64,000 nt of DNA, from contig JAGTRB010000007.1 in assembly GCA_018396865.1 (NCBI GenBank), positions 35,041 to 99,040 of the forward strand. The letters are read 5' to 3'. The notes beneath the pieces were generated by a model. It was not told the DNA's origin. It was given only the letters and a program-made list of their open reading frames with translations, and ran no database searches. Within the stretch, counting starts at the first letter, position 1. Every line of letters begins with the position of its first letter. Below are positions 8,123 through 16,448 of the stretch, in pieces. The DNA comes from Candidatus Bathyarchaeota archaeon. GTDB lineage: Archaea; Thermoproteota; Bathyarchaeia; TCS64. Made by a program: the position numbers and the translations under genes.

Positions 8123-9070
8123 TCAGGGTACGACTAGGGCTAGAACCGCCTTCTCCGTGTGCATCCTGTTCTCAGCCTGGTCCCAGACGGCGCTCTGGGG
8201 CCCCTCTATCACCTCGTCAGTCATCTCCTCCCCTCGGTATCCTGGGAGGCAGTGCATGAAGATGGCTTCGGGCTTCGCCCAGCTCAACGTCTCCCTGTTT
8301 ATCTGGTAGCCTGCAAAGGCCTTCTTTCTCTCCTCGATATCCTTGTGGCCCATGCTGTGGAAGGTGTTCGCGTATACCACGTCAGCCCCTTCTAAGGCCT
8401 CCCTCAGGTCCTCCGTCACGACGATCTCTGAGCCGTATCTCTTTGAGTTCTCCTCCGCGAAGTCCATGACCCTCTTATTCGGGCTCCACCCCCTTGGCAG
8501 TGCCATATACATGTTCATCCCCATGAGGCTGCTGGCCACCATTAGGGAGTGGCAGACATTCCATGGATCCCCAACATAGGCCAGCTTCAACCCCCTGATC
8601 CTCCCCTTATGCTCCTTGATGGTGAGGAGGTCTGCAAGGGCCTGGCATGGATGGACGAGGTCTGTTAATGCGTTTATCACTGGGTTCTTCATATATCTGG
8701 CATACTCCTCAACTATATCCTGTCCATATGTCCTTATCACCAGAGCATCACAGTAGCGGTCAATCACCCTGGCCGTATCCTTTATAGGTTCGCCACGAGC
8801 AAGCTGCATCGTCTCGGGGGTCGCGTAGAAGCTCTGGGCGCCCAGGTGGGCTATTCCGGCCTGGAAGCTGAAGCGGGTTCTTGTGCTATGCTTCTCGAAG
8901 ATCATCGCTATGGTCCTACCCCTCAGGTACTCATGGGGCTCCCTCCTCACCCATTTACGCTTCAGGTCGTCAGCGACCTCTAGGAACACCTCAATCTCCT
9001 TGGGGGTATAGTCCATCAGCGTCAGGAAGTCTCTACCTCTAAAACTGGCTCTCAAACCCAAACCTAGCAC
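8123..9070 (-). CDS. argF: Ornithine carbamoyltransferase
   Basis: Catalyses carbamoyl phosphate + ornithine to citrulline in arginine synthesis (or the reverse in arginine catabolism). The 315 residues carry the carbamoyl-phosphate site STRTR (62-66), the ALVIRTYG and DLVHPCQALADLLT segments that follow it, and the ornithine-loop motif FMHCLPGYRGEE (about 273-284), which marks OTCase rather than ATCase. The listed start is a GTG; a TTG a few codons inside would also fit the family. It stands alone between a terminator and its own promoter, without other arg genes near. Confidence 0.93.
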   Translation of the reverse strand: MLGLGLRASFRGRDFLTLMDYTPKEIEVFLEVADDLKRKWVRREPHEYLRGRTIAMIFEKHSTRTRFSFQAGIAHLGAQSFYATPETMQLARGEPIKDTARVIDRYCDALVIRTYGQDIVEEYARYMKNPVINALTDLVHPCQALADLLTIKEHKGRIRGLKLAYVGDPWNVCHSLMVASSLMGMNMYMALPRGWSPNKRVMDFAEENSKRYGSEIVVTEDLREALEGADVVYANTFHSMGHKDIEERKKAFAGYQINRETLSWAKPEAIFMHCLPGYRGEEMTDEVIEGPQSAVWDQAENRMHTEKAVLALVVP

Positions 9071-9095
9071 CAGAATTAGCTGATGAACCCTCTAG

Positions 9096-9108
9096 ATTAT
9101 ATACTATA
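9096..9108 (-). promoter_or_regulatory. Likely TATA box of ornithine carbamoyltransferase gene
   Basis: On the minus strand this reads TATAGTATATAAT, the only strongly TATA-like element near the gene, placed 26-38 bases before the start codon. This position implies a leader of only a few bases. Confidence 0.5.
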
Positions 9109-9275
9109 CGGTGACCCTCCGCACCTCGGATTTAGGAGCCTCTAGGGGTTAACGGCCACGATAAAAGGAGAGATTGGTGGATCTCTCCTCTGTACCTAGG
9201 GATGGAGGAATGAAGCTTGTCGAACCCCTATTCGACCCGCTCTTAGTCAAAGGATTCCTCCTACGCGGCCTTTAG

Positions 9276-9310
9276 GTACACTTATAATGGTGTACATTAA
9301 AATTGTACAC
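9276..9310. promoter_or_regulatory. Overlapping palindromes around a TATA box: probable antitoxin autoregulatory operator
   Basis: GTACAC (9276-9281), GTGTAC (9290-9295) and GTACAC (9305-9310) form two overlapping inverted repeats. The first pair encloses TTATAATG, a TATA-like element; the second is part of a perfect GTGTACA-N7-TGTACAC palindrome (9290-9310). The whole lies 11 bases before the start of an AbrB-type antitoxin remnant. AbrB/VapB antitoxins typically bind such palindromes to repress their own operon; binding here is inference. Confidence 0.65.
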
Positions 9311-9320
9311 TGAGATCTCC

Positions 9321-9583
9321 ATGGAATGGAGGGCCAAACTGTTGGAGAAGGGCAGGATCACAATACCTCAGGAGGTGAGAGCCCGTTTAGGACTTAAAAA
9401 GGGTGACGAGGTGAAATTCTTACTGGGGGGATCATCCGTCTAGTCCCTCTAAAATTGGAGGAGGATATCGTGGAGAGGACAAAGGGGCTCTTGAGGGGGG
9501 TTGAGCCTGAGTTATCTACTGAGGAGTTAGAGGAAGCATTCCTCACCGCAGTTGAGTCGAAAGTAGATCATAAGAGGAGATAA
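9321..9583 (+). pseudogene. AbrB/SpoVT-type antitoxin gene with a frameshift
   Basis: The first 40 codons encode an AbrB/MazE-type swapped-hairpin DNA-binding domain (motifs KGRITIPQEVRARLGLKKGDEV) and then hit a TAG at 9441. Restoring one base in the six-G run at 9425-9430 joins it to a 50-codon frame (starting IIRLVPLKLEEDIVERT) that runs to the TAA at 9581 and looks like the usual antitoxin tail. A single missing base in a homopolymer explains everything: real decay, phase variation or a sequencing error are all possible. It is the antitoxin half of a pair with the PIN gene behind it. Confidence 0.75.
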
Positions 9584-9584
9584 T

Positions 9585-10045
9585 CTGGATATACATTTTG
9601 TTGACTTTAATATATTTTATTATCACTTACTTCAAGACAAGGTCTACGGCTCCATAGCAACGAATATACTCCGTAGAATAAGGAGTGGAGAGGCATCGGC
9701 AACATCCATCATTGTAATCAGTGAGCTAATAAGCCTATTTGAGTTTAAAATTCTGCAAACTAAAAGGCGTAAGGATCTGAGTCGATCAGAGAAAGATTAT
9801 ATAAAGGAACGATTTGAGAAGTTTATCTCTGAATTTTATGAATTAATTACTTCACTTGTACACCTGATAAGATTAATTGTGTTTGGGAGGATTCAATTAG
9901 AGCTTTCACTTATCGGTTGAGATATGGTTTAGGATTTAATGATGCCACAAATGTAGCAATCATGGAAAGAAAAAACATTTCAAAATTATATTCCTTCGAT
10001 AAAGTTTTTGATAATGTTCCTTGGCTAAAGAGAGATGAAGCATAA
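9585..10045 (+). pseudogene. PIN-domain ribonuclease toxin gene (VapC-like), frameshifted
   Basis: The N-terminal piece carries VDFNIFYYHLL, with the first PIN aspartate, and ISELISLFEF, with the conserved glutamate. Near 9855 the frame shifts; the other frame continues with GFNDATNVAIMERKNISKLYS and FDKVFDNV, which hold the later PIN acidic residues, and ends at the TAA at 10043. No normal start codon exists in frame (CTG at 9585 is nearest), so the 5' end is also damaged or unusual. The order AbrB then PIN, in one AT-rich block, is a classic toxin-antitoxin module, here probably dead. Confidence 0.7.
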
Positions 10046-10059
10046 GACATAATAGAGAA

Positions 10060-10083
10060 GATGTGATCTCTTTATATCACATC
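10060..10083. repeat. Perfect 8-bp inverted repeat after the PIN remnant
   Basis: GATGTGAT and ATCACATC are separated by eight bases, 15 bases after the PIN stop. It could be a hairpin terminator or a protein-binding palindrome. The 240 bases that follow, up to the GTPase gene, hold a TATA-like stretch at 10175-10184 and nothing else I recognise. Confidence 0.45.
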
Positions 10084-10324
10084 AGTGCTTGTGCTCATAT
10101 GATGGTTTGAATCTGGGCGATCGGCTCGAAGGGAGGATAACCCCCATACCGTGTTATCCGAGAAAACAGCCAACATTATATAAATGCCCACAGGGGACTT
10201 CATGGGGCCTCCTCTCTCATAGTTATCTTCGGCCGCCCGAATTTAGATAAGGTTACATTTACCCTTTGACCAAGGATGTTTTAGGGGTTCAGCCTCAAGA
10301 TCAATCTTCGCTGAGGAGTAGGGA

Positions 10325-11491
10325 ATGGTTACCAATCTCCCCCAAGAGGCTAAGAACAAGTGGAACGAGGTGGCTCAGACTAGGAATCCCGAGGAGAGGC
10401 TCAGGTTAATGCAGGAGTTCCTCTCCCTTGTTCCGAAGCACAAGGGGACCGAGAAGCTCTGCGCCCACGTCAGAACCCAGATCTCCCAGCTTAGGGAGGA
10501 GATAGAGAGGAGGAAGCAGATGAAGAGGGGGACAGCCCCCTCATACTTCATAGAGAAGCAGGGTGCAGCCCAGGTAGTAATTTTAGGGCCTACCAATGTT
10601 GGTAGGAGCAGCCTCCTTAGAGCCGTGACAGGGTCCAACCCGGAGGTGGCACCATACCCATTCACGACCAGACTTCCAGTCCCGGGGATGCTTCCCTACA
10701 TGGACATCCAGTTCCAGCTCGTCGAGGCCCCACCGATCGTCCAAGGGGCCTCTGAAGGGAGGGGGGATGGGAACAGGGTTTTAAGCCTTGCGAGGAATGC
10801 GGACGGATTAATAATAATGGTAGACCTCACCCAGGACCCTGTTGAGAACTACCTGACTGTGGTGGGGGAGCTGGAGAAGGCGAGGATCCAGACCACAAAA
10901 CCCGAGGGCTGCGTGGAGATCAGGAGAAGGGGGCACGGCTCAGATATACAGTTCATCTGGGAGGGGGAGCTTGTTGGGACAACCCCTGAGGAGGTGGTGG
11001 GGCTCCTCAAGGAGTATAGGATAACCTCAGCCCTCGTCAGGATAAAGGGGCGTGTAACCATCGACTTGGTGGAGGACGCCGTCTTCGGGAGCTCCGTCTA
11101 CAGGCCCACCATCATATTGGCCAATAAGGTTGATATGGCCCTGAGCCTGGATGGCCTCAACCAGTTAAAGGAGGCTGCGAAACCCCATGAGGTACTGGCC
11201 ATCTCGGCCCATAAGACCCCCAACCTCTCAGAGCTGTTAGGAAGGAAATTATTCGAGATGCTCGGGATAATCAGAATATACACTAAGGAGCCTGGGAGGG
11301 AACCTTCCCCGGTCCCCATAGTTTGGAAGGGGCGGACGACTGTAGCCGAAGTGGCTAAAGCACTGCACACAGACTTCTATAAAAGGTTCAAGTACGCTAG
11401 GCTTTGGGGGCCGAGTTCAAAGTTCCCGGGGGAGAAGGTCGGCCTAGACAGGGAACTCTCAGATGGGGACATCATAGAACTTCACGTATAA
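10325..11491 (+). CDS. DRG/OBG-type GTPase with C-terminal TGS domain, atypical P-loop
   Basis: A 388-residue protein with an N-terminal helical region (1-70), a TRAFAC GTPase domain (about 83-310) and a C-terminal TGS domain (about 318-388). It keeps the DRG-type effector stretch PYPFTTRLPVPGM and the G4 motif NKVD. The P-loop reads GPTNVGRSS (88-96), with Arg in place of the invariant Lys, and the G3 position reads VEAPPI instead of DxPG. DRG-type proteins act with ribosomes; here nucleotide binding may be altered. Start ATG is preceded by GAGGAG. It stands alone between the decayed toxin pair and a tautomerase gene on the other strand. Confidence 0.85.
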   Translation: MVTNLPQEAKNKWNEVAQTRNPEERLRLMQEFLSLVPKHKGTEKLCAHVRTQISQLREEIERRKQMKRGTAPSYFIEKQGAAQVVILGPTNVGRSSLLRAVTGSNPEVAPYPFTTRLPVPGMLPYMDIQFQLVEAPPIVQGASEGRGDGNRVLSLARNADGLIIMVDLTQDPVENYLTVVGELEKARIQTTKPEGCVEIRRRGHGSDIQFIWEGELVGTTPEEVVGLLKEYRITSALVRIKGRVTIDLVEDAVFGSSVYRPTIILANKVDMALSLDGLNQLKEAAKPHEVLAISAHKTPNLSELLGRKLFEMLGIIRIYTKEPGREPSPVPIVWKGRTTVAEVAKALHTDFYKRFKYARLWGPSSKFPGEKVGLDRELSDGDIIELHV

Positions 11492-11517
11492 AACAACAAG
11501 AACAATTTCAAAACAAG

Positions 11518-11721
11518 TTATGGTATCCTTACATCCTTTAGCTTCTCGCTAGCCTGCTCTCCACCAACCCCCCAATTCTCCTTAGGAACCTCATGGATCA
11601 AGACCTCAACCGCTTCATTAGGTATACCCATATCAGCGAAAACCTTGGTTATGCCCGCTATCACCTTCTTCTTAGCATCGTTCGAAAACCCCTTCCAGAC
11701 AAAAACATGGACAATAGGCAC
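11518..11721 (-). CDS. 4-oxalocrotonate tautomerase family protein
   Basis: A 67-residue protein whose mature N-terminus would be Pro-2 (MPIVHVFVWKG), the catalytic base of the tautomerase superfamily. The helix with AGITKVFADMGIPNEAVEVLIHEV and the WGVGG loop match the family, and length is typical of the 60-70 residue hexameric form. It interconverts enol and keto acids; the physiological substrate is not indicated by the neighbours (GTPase gene converging, tRNA behind). Confidence 0.88.
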   Translation of the reverse strand: MPIVHVFVWKGFSNDAKKKVIAGITKVFADMGIPNEAVEVLIHEVPKENWGVGGEQASEKLKDVRIP

Positions 11722-11922
11722 ACTTCATATTTATCAAGTTCATTATAAAAATCTTCTTAAAGTATGACCCGTTAAGGCCCGGTTGCATCGAAGGGCTGCA
11801 GTCAACGAGCCTATAAAAGGAACATTTGGCTTCACTCCTCCATGATCTATAAATCCTCCCGAATTTACTGAGAACGTTGACAAGAGATAAATTACTCCTT
11901 TGGACGAATTTACGATGAGGAG

Positions 11923-11995
11923 GGGCCGATAGTTCAGTGGTATGAACGCCGGCTTCGCAAGCCGGAGGTCGCGGGTTCGAATCCCGCTCGGTCCA
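11923..11995 (+). tRNA. tRNA-Ala, anticodon CGC
   Basis: Full cloverleaf: acceptor GGGCCGA pairs with TCGGTCC, D stem GTTC/GAAC, anticodon stem CCGGC/GCCGG around loop TTCGCAA with anticodon CGC at 11956-11958, T arm GCGGG-TTCGAAT-CCCGC, discriminator A at 11995. The third acceptor pair is G3-U70, the identity element for alanine. No intron and no encoded CCA. Confidence 0.96.
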
Positions 11996-12109
11996 CTAAA
12001 AAATTTAGGCAAAAGAGGTTTATTAGTTCCTTCATTCTCTTATGGGTTTAAGGTTTTGAGGGTTGCCCGCTAACCGTGTTAAGGGCTCCGCCTATTTTTT
12101 CTCTAGAAA

Positions 12110-12422
12110 CGTTCAGGGATACCTCGACCTACTCAGAGTTCGGTAATACGCGCACCTGCCTAGGAGAGTAGAACCTCCTAAACCTCTCCGAGAAACCCCT
12201 TGACAAGTTCCTACAGCAATAAACACACCTCAGGCAGCAGCCAACAGCATAGCCGCAGCTACTCCCCTGTAGACTGGAACTGAATAAAAATCGGTGTACT
12301 TTCTCTCCAGTCCTTCACTCCCTTGCCTAGTTACTATTCTCTCAGTCTCCTCCGCTAATTCGAGGGGGTTGAAAGGTTTAAAGTCCTAGGTTAGAAACCT
12401 TTGATATTCCCTCAACTTTCAT
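12110..12422 (-). pseudogene. Remnant of a radical SAM protein N-terminal half
   Basis: On the minus strand from an ATG at 12422, broken frames spell out in order FKPFNPLELAEETERIVTRQ, GLERKYTDFYSVPVYRGVAAA and, in another frame, YCCRNLSRGFSERFRRFYSP. This succession is what I recall from the N-terminus of archaeal radical SAM proteins around their CxxxCxxC cluster motif. At least two frameshifts and one stop occur, and nothing recognisable continues after about 12110. It shares the interval with the tRNA-Ala gene; the rest of 11996-12511 has no gene I can support. Confidence 0.5.
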
Positions 12423-12511
12423 TATTCCAACTATACCGAGGGCATAAAAATTGTTAGGTGGTATGGGTATTGAAAAATCTGTTTTCTACTTTAGCTAATA
12501 TTTTGAATTCT

Positions 12512-13057
12512 TTACCACCACTTCTTCTTCAATGGTATGGCTATTATTTCCCTTACCTCAAGCTTCTTAGCTGGGTCTTCGCTGAAAATCTCCTTAGTGG
12601 TTGTTGATCTTGCCACTATGGCTGTGTCGCTTCCCTCCCCGCTACCGCCGACCCCCACGACATCTTTGTATGGTTCTATAAGCTTCTTGTCAGCAGCTAT
12701 CAAGATGACTTCGACGGCGACTTTAAACCCCTGACCTAAGATGTAAAGCGTATTTCTAACATCATCCATCCCCCTTTCATGGAGGGGTAGATGAGTTTCA
12801 TCAGCAGCTATGCCCCCAAGCTCAGTTATCCTTCCTTTAAGCTCTGGCTCCATCTTCTCATATGATACCGCTATTAGCTTGACCTTGCCCTTAAGAGCCT
12901 CAGCGAACCTTAATCCTGTCCTACCTGAAGTGCTGGCGACGACCACGGCCTCGATATTCCCCTCCTCAACCCTTCTGATAACAGCCCTCAACACATCGTC
13001 CGTGTTCCCTGGGCCAGGCTCCCTGAAATATAAAGAAGCTTTTTCTAACTTAACCAT
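12512..13057 (-). CDS. Stand-alone pyruvate kinase C-terminal (alpha/beta) domain protein
   Basis: A 181-residue protein matching the PK alpha/beta family: VVVASTSGRTGLRFAEAL (about 40-57), KLIAVSYE, and a C-terminal TAIVARSTTTKEIFSEDPAKKLEVREIIAIP. In pyruvate kinase this domain is regulatory; archaeal stand-alone versions of about this length are widespread and of unproven role. The start ATG follows the family N-terminus. No other glycolytic gene is adjacent. Function is left open. Confidence 0.82.
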   Translation of the reverse strand: MVKLEKASLYFREPGPGNTDDVLRAVIRRVEEGNIEAVVVASTSGRTGLRFAEALKGKVKLIAVSYEKMEPELKGRITELGGIAADETHLPLHERGMDDVRNTLYILGQGFKVAVEVILIAADKKLIEPYKDVVGVGGSGEGSDTAIVARSTTTKEIFSEDPAKKLEVREIIAIPLKKKWW

Positions 13058-13214
13058 GAAGCCTCATTATAGATTTTACCTATTACCCTTAAATATTTTA
13101 CATGTAAATTGTGGATGTTTAGTTACATGTCTCTGCATCTAGAAAACTGTTTCAAAACGGTGAGTCCCAAAGGATTTAGAAGTTGATGGAATGACTGAAG
13201 GCTTGTGAGCTGGT

Positions 13215-13620
13215 TCAGGTTTTCTTTAGTTCTTCTGGCATTGTCCTGACTTGGTTTATGGCGTATTCCGCCTCTTCGGGGTTGTAGACCCCCTCATAGA
13301 AGGCCTAGTCGTGGAGTGTCTTCATGATGTCGCTGTATAGTGCTCAAGGTCCTCCCGGCCCATCTTCCTAAGCGGGTTATCTGAGTTCACTATGGGATTT
13401 TGGTGAAACCTTCAATCTCCGTTTATATAAGAGTTCACGGCTATTATCATGGCGAGGAAGGCTTTGTCAACAGCGTTTCTGTAGAGCAGTATATTCCCTT
13501 GTTTTAATAGCTTTTTCAAACTCATCTTCAGCGTATTTTAGGATTCTCCTCAGCTGTCGAGAGGGAGATGTCAATACCTTCCTCAGACAATCCGCTTCTC
13601 GCCACATCATTAAATATTAC
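13215..13620 (-). pseudogene. Remnant of a PaREP1/HEPN-like protein gene
   Basis: Broken minus-strand frames give helical pieces: an upstream part with WREADCLRKVL and RILKYAEDEFEKAIKT, and a downstream part with SDIMKTLHD, FYEGVYNPEEAEYAINQV and MPEELKKT, ending at the TGA at 13215-13217. The pattern resembles the helical PaREP1 family found in many copies in thermophilic archaea and related to HEPN proteins. Several stops and frameshifts separate the parts. The rest of 13058-13819 contains nothing else recognisable. Confidence 0.45.
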
Positions 13621-13819
13621 CTGATATTAATGGCTTTGTTCACTTTTATTTCTCATGCAGACTTACAACGGCAGCTCCAACCTACTACAAGTTGATACTG
13701 GTCTGCTTATAATTTTGGAAGCTGGCTATGTCCCCATTTGAAATTACTCATTCTCAGGATTGTGACCGAGATCTAACTAAACATGCCCTCCCTTGGAGCA
13801 TCGGCTTGGGTTTTAGTAT

Positions 13820-14527
13820 TTATTGGACCTTTCCTCTTACAGAAGAGTAGAATTTCCTTATTTTCTCATTTGCCTCGGGTCCTAGAGGGTCTCCGTGTCC
13901 GCTCAGCATGATATCGAATTCCAGGTTTGAGATCTTCTCGATCGACCTTAAGGCCAGTCCCATATCCTGTGTGAAACTTTGAGGGGGGCCCTTTAGCCTA
14001 CCCCCTATGAACCTTAAGGCATCGCCTACGAAGAGGACCTTCCTCACCGGTTCGTATAGGGAGATGCTTCCAGGTGTGTGGCCAGGTGTGTGAATTACCC
14101 TAAGCCCCTCAACCTCCTCACCCTCCTCAAGTATCAAGTCGGGCCTGATGGGCTTGAACCTTAGGAGTGGAGATAGAACTCTGAAGATAAGGCCGGCCGT
14201 CCCCTTCGGCGCTGGAGGGGTCTCCCTCCCCTCAACGAAGCTGGCGTCATCCTTATGTATGGCTATCTCTCCACCCGTCCTCTCTCTCAGCTTCCCCGCA
14301 CATCCGACATGGTCTATATGATGGTGGGTCAAAAGGATCTTACATATGTCAGATGGGGTCCTCCCTATTCTATTTACATATCTCAGGATATTCTCAGTGT
14401 TCCAGGGCATACCTGTATCAACCAAGGTCAGCTCATCCCCATTGATTATGAGGTAGACATTTGCATAGCCCCCCTCGATCAGATGGACTCCTTCAACGAT
14501 CTCCATTGGAGTGCTCAAGTGATCCAA
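13820..14527 (-). CDS. Metallo-beta-lactamase-fold hydrolase
   Basis: A 235-residue MBL-fold enzyme. The metal motif HxHxDH is at residues 68-73 (LTHHHIDHVG), the third ligand lies in VIHTPGHTPGSI, the bridging aspartate in LFVGDALRF and the last histidine in MLSGHGDPL. It belongs to the glyoxalase-II-like/hydroxyacylglutathione-hydrolase-like branch, but these are promiscuous and the substrate cannot be deduced. It stands alone beside a large AT-rich gap. Confidence 0.88.
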   Translation of the reverse strand: MDHLSTPMEIVEGVHLIEGGYANVYLIINGDELTLVDTGMPWNTENILRYVNRIGRTPSDICKILLTHHHIDHVGCAGKLRERTGGEIAIHKDDASFVEGRETPPAPKGTAGLIFRVLSPLLRFKPIRPDLILEEGEEVEGLRVIHTPGHTPGSISLYEPVRKVLFVGDALRFIGGRLKGPPQSFTQDMGLALRSIEKISNLEFDIMLSGHGDPLGPEANEKIRKFYSSVRGKVQ

Positions 14528-14600
14528 GCTGGATAAAACCGAAAAACCTTATGCATCAACTCGACAGTTTGGAGACCTTTCATGGGAGATTTTAAATTTA

Positions 14601-14777
14601 TTAATTCGGCATATTGCTGCCGAACCTAAGTTTGCGTTTCGGATTTCTCCTTTTTCTATTCACTTCGGGGCTTTCTTTAACCTCAATTCTGATTTTTCTT
14701 GGGAAAAAGGTTCTCCGAGCGAGTGCCATGGCCTCTTGAAGTTTAAAGGATGCTTGGAAAATCTTTGAAATGTTCAT
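14601..14777 (-). CDS. Possible small basic protein of 58 residues
   Basis: An uninterrupted 58-codon frame with ATG start and TAA stop. The product is strongly basic: RKIRIEV in the middle and a cluster RKRRNPKRKLRF near the C-terminus, as in small nucleic-acid-binding proteins. No strong ribosome binding site precedes it and no family is recognised. It lies in an otherwise gene-free AT-rich interval (14528-15214) where I see no RNA gene, repeat or other frame of interest. Confidence 0.3.
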   Translation of the reverse strand: MNISKIFQASFKLQEAMALARRTFFPRKIRIEVKESPEVNRKRRNPKRKLRFGSNMPN

Positions 14778-15214
14778 CTTCTATTCAACTATGAAATTGC
14801 CCCCAATCCCAATCTTTGTGAAGAGGGATTTCTCGATTTATATAAGATGGCTCATAAGCATAGAGAGTAGGGTCTCCCAGCCTTGGCCCACCATCATATC
14901 CAGCAGAATTGAAAGGGGTTTTTGAAAACTTTGTTACCTCGTAAAAATTCGGAAAAACCTCTTTTCAAATAATGTCAAATCTTAGCTTCCTGATACTTAA
15001 AACAGGAGATGCTTATGAACAATATGAAACGGCAAACTTAGGGTCATAATGGTTCTACGTATAAGAACAATTAATTATACTTCATTTATGTGGATATTCG
15101 TTCTATTGTCTAAGGGGTTCTGGATTAGGATCTCTTGGGCCTGTGAAAGATTGATATTCATCCAATATGTTAGTCATGCTCAAATATCTCATTGGCTGAT
15201 TATGAGGATTCACC

Positions 15215-16426
15215 TTGGAGTCTATACTGCCTAGAGCAATCCCTAGGGGGGCCGTATGGTTCCTTGCGGGGAGGGTGATGAGCGGACTCGGAGATGGCAT
15301 AACGAGTATAGTTGTTCAGCTCTACCTTGTCGAGCTGGGCTTCAATGCAGGTGAACTAGGCCTAGCCTTCATGCTCAAGTTTGCGGGAGCAGCTATTGTA
15401 ACCATCCCCGCCGGATACCTCGCTGACAGGTATAGAAGGGATATTGTACTCTCCCTTGGTTTGATGCTCTTTATCCCTGGGATAATCCTCTTCATCGTCT
15501 CTAGAACCCTGGAGATCCTTGTCCTCTCACTGCTCCTAATTGGCCTCAGCGATGCTGCCTTCGTTGTTTTAACCCCTCTATACTCCTCCTTCTTCAAAGA
15601 GGGGGATATGGACAGGGCCTTCAGCCTAGATGGGTTCCTGAGCATCGCCTCCCTCTCTGTTGGAAGCCTCTTCGGCCTTATCCCACCAATACTGGCGTCG
15701 AATCTTGGCTTCAGGGTTCTGGACTCCTACTGGGTGCTCCTCATCATCGCCGTCATCTTCTACATCGCTAGGTTCCCATTGTACATAAATTCGATTAGGA
15801 GTCTTGGTAAACTCCAAAGAGGTGGGGTCTCAAGGCTTAGTGTAAGGTCAAAAGATGTTGTAGCGGGGTTTGTGCTTCTCACAGTTCTCCTAAACTTGGG
15901 ATATGGGGTCTTCTTCAACCTCCTCCCATACTACGCTTACAGGAGGTTCGGAGCCAAGTCTGATGTCCTTGGATTACTCTTTTCCCTTTCCTACATCATC
16001 TCTGCGGTGGCCAACTTCATTGCTGGAAGAGTTTCTGAGAGGTTTGGAAGCATTAGCCTCATAGTAACCTGCTTCGGCCTCTGCGCCCCGATTTACCTTA
16101 GTATCTCCCAAGCCCCAAGTATCTCTTGGGCATCTATCCTAATCCTCATACGCTTAGGCCTAGCCAACCTGGCCTCACCTTTAACCACATCACTATTCAT
16201 GAAGCTCCTAGAGGAGGGTGAGAAGGCAACTGCAAACGGGATACTCATGACAGCCTCGATTGGAAGCACCGCCTTTGCGACTTGGCTAGGGGGAGTTCTC
16301 ATGGAGAGGGATCTAAGCCTCCCAATATACTTAGGTTCAAGTCTCTACGCCCTATACGCCTCTGTCTTCTACCTCTTAATGAGGGGGAAGAATAAAAAGC
16401 CTCAATTTAGACCTCTTCAAATATAG
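15215..16426 (+). CDS. Major facilitator superfamily transporter
   Basis: A 403-residue protein with about twelve hydrophobic helices. The MFS loop 2-3 motif is present as AGYLADRYRRD (about 66-76), and a second copy in the C-terminal half reads AGRVSERFG. The start is a TTG; the next residues (MESILPRAIPRGAVWFLAGRVM) lead into helix 1. No adjacent gene fixes its substrate; it converges with the LsrF-like gene. Confidence 0.88.
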   Translation: MESILPRAIPRGAVWFLAGRVMSGLGDGITSIVVQLYLVELGFNAGELGLAFMLKFAGAAIVTIPAGYLADRYRRDIVLSLGLMLFIPGIILFIVSRTLEILVLSLLLIGLSDAAFVVLTPLYSSFFKEGDMDRAFSLDGFLSIASLSVGSLFGLIPPILASNLGFRVLDSYWVLLIIAVIFYIARFPLYINSIRSLGKLQRGGVSRLSVRSKDVVAGFVLLTVLLNLGYGVFFNLLPYYAYRRFGAKSDVLGLLFSLSYIISAVANFIAGRVSERFGSISLIVTCFGLCAPIYLSISQAPSISWASILILIRLGLANLASPLTTSLFMKLLEEGEKATANGILMTASIGSTAFATWLGGVLMERDLSLPIYLGSSLYALYASVFYLLMRGKNKKPQFRPLQI

Positions 16427-16448
16427 AATAAACAAGTAAATGTTTTAG

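Noticed and set aside
11743..12012. 89-residue minus-strand frame (GPSGIRTRDLRLAKPAF)
   Set aside because: It is the antisense of the tRNA-Ala gene; this translated string is a well-known spurious annotation product of tRNAs.
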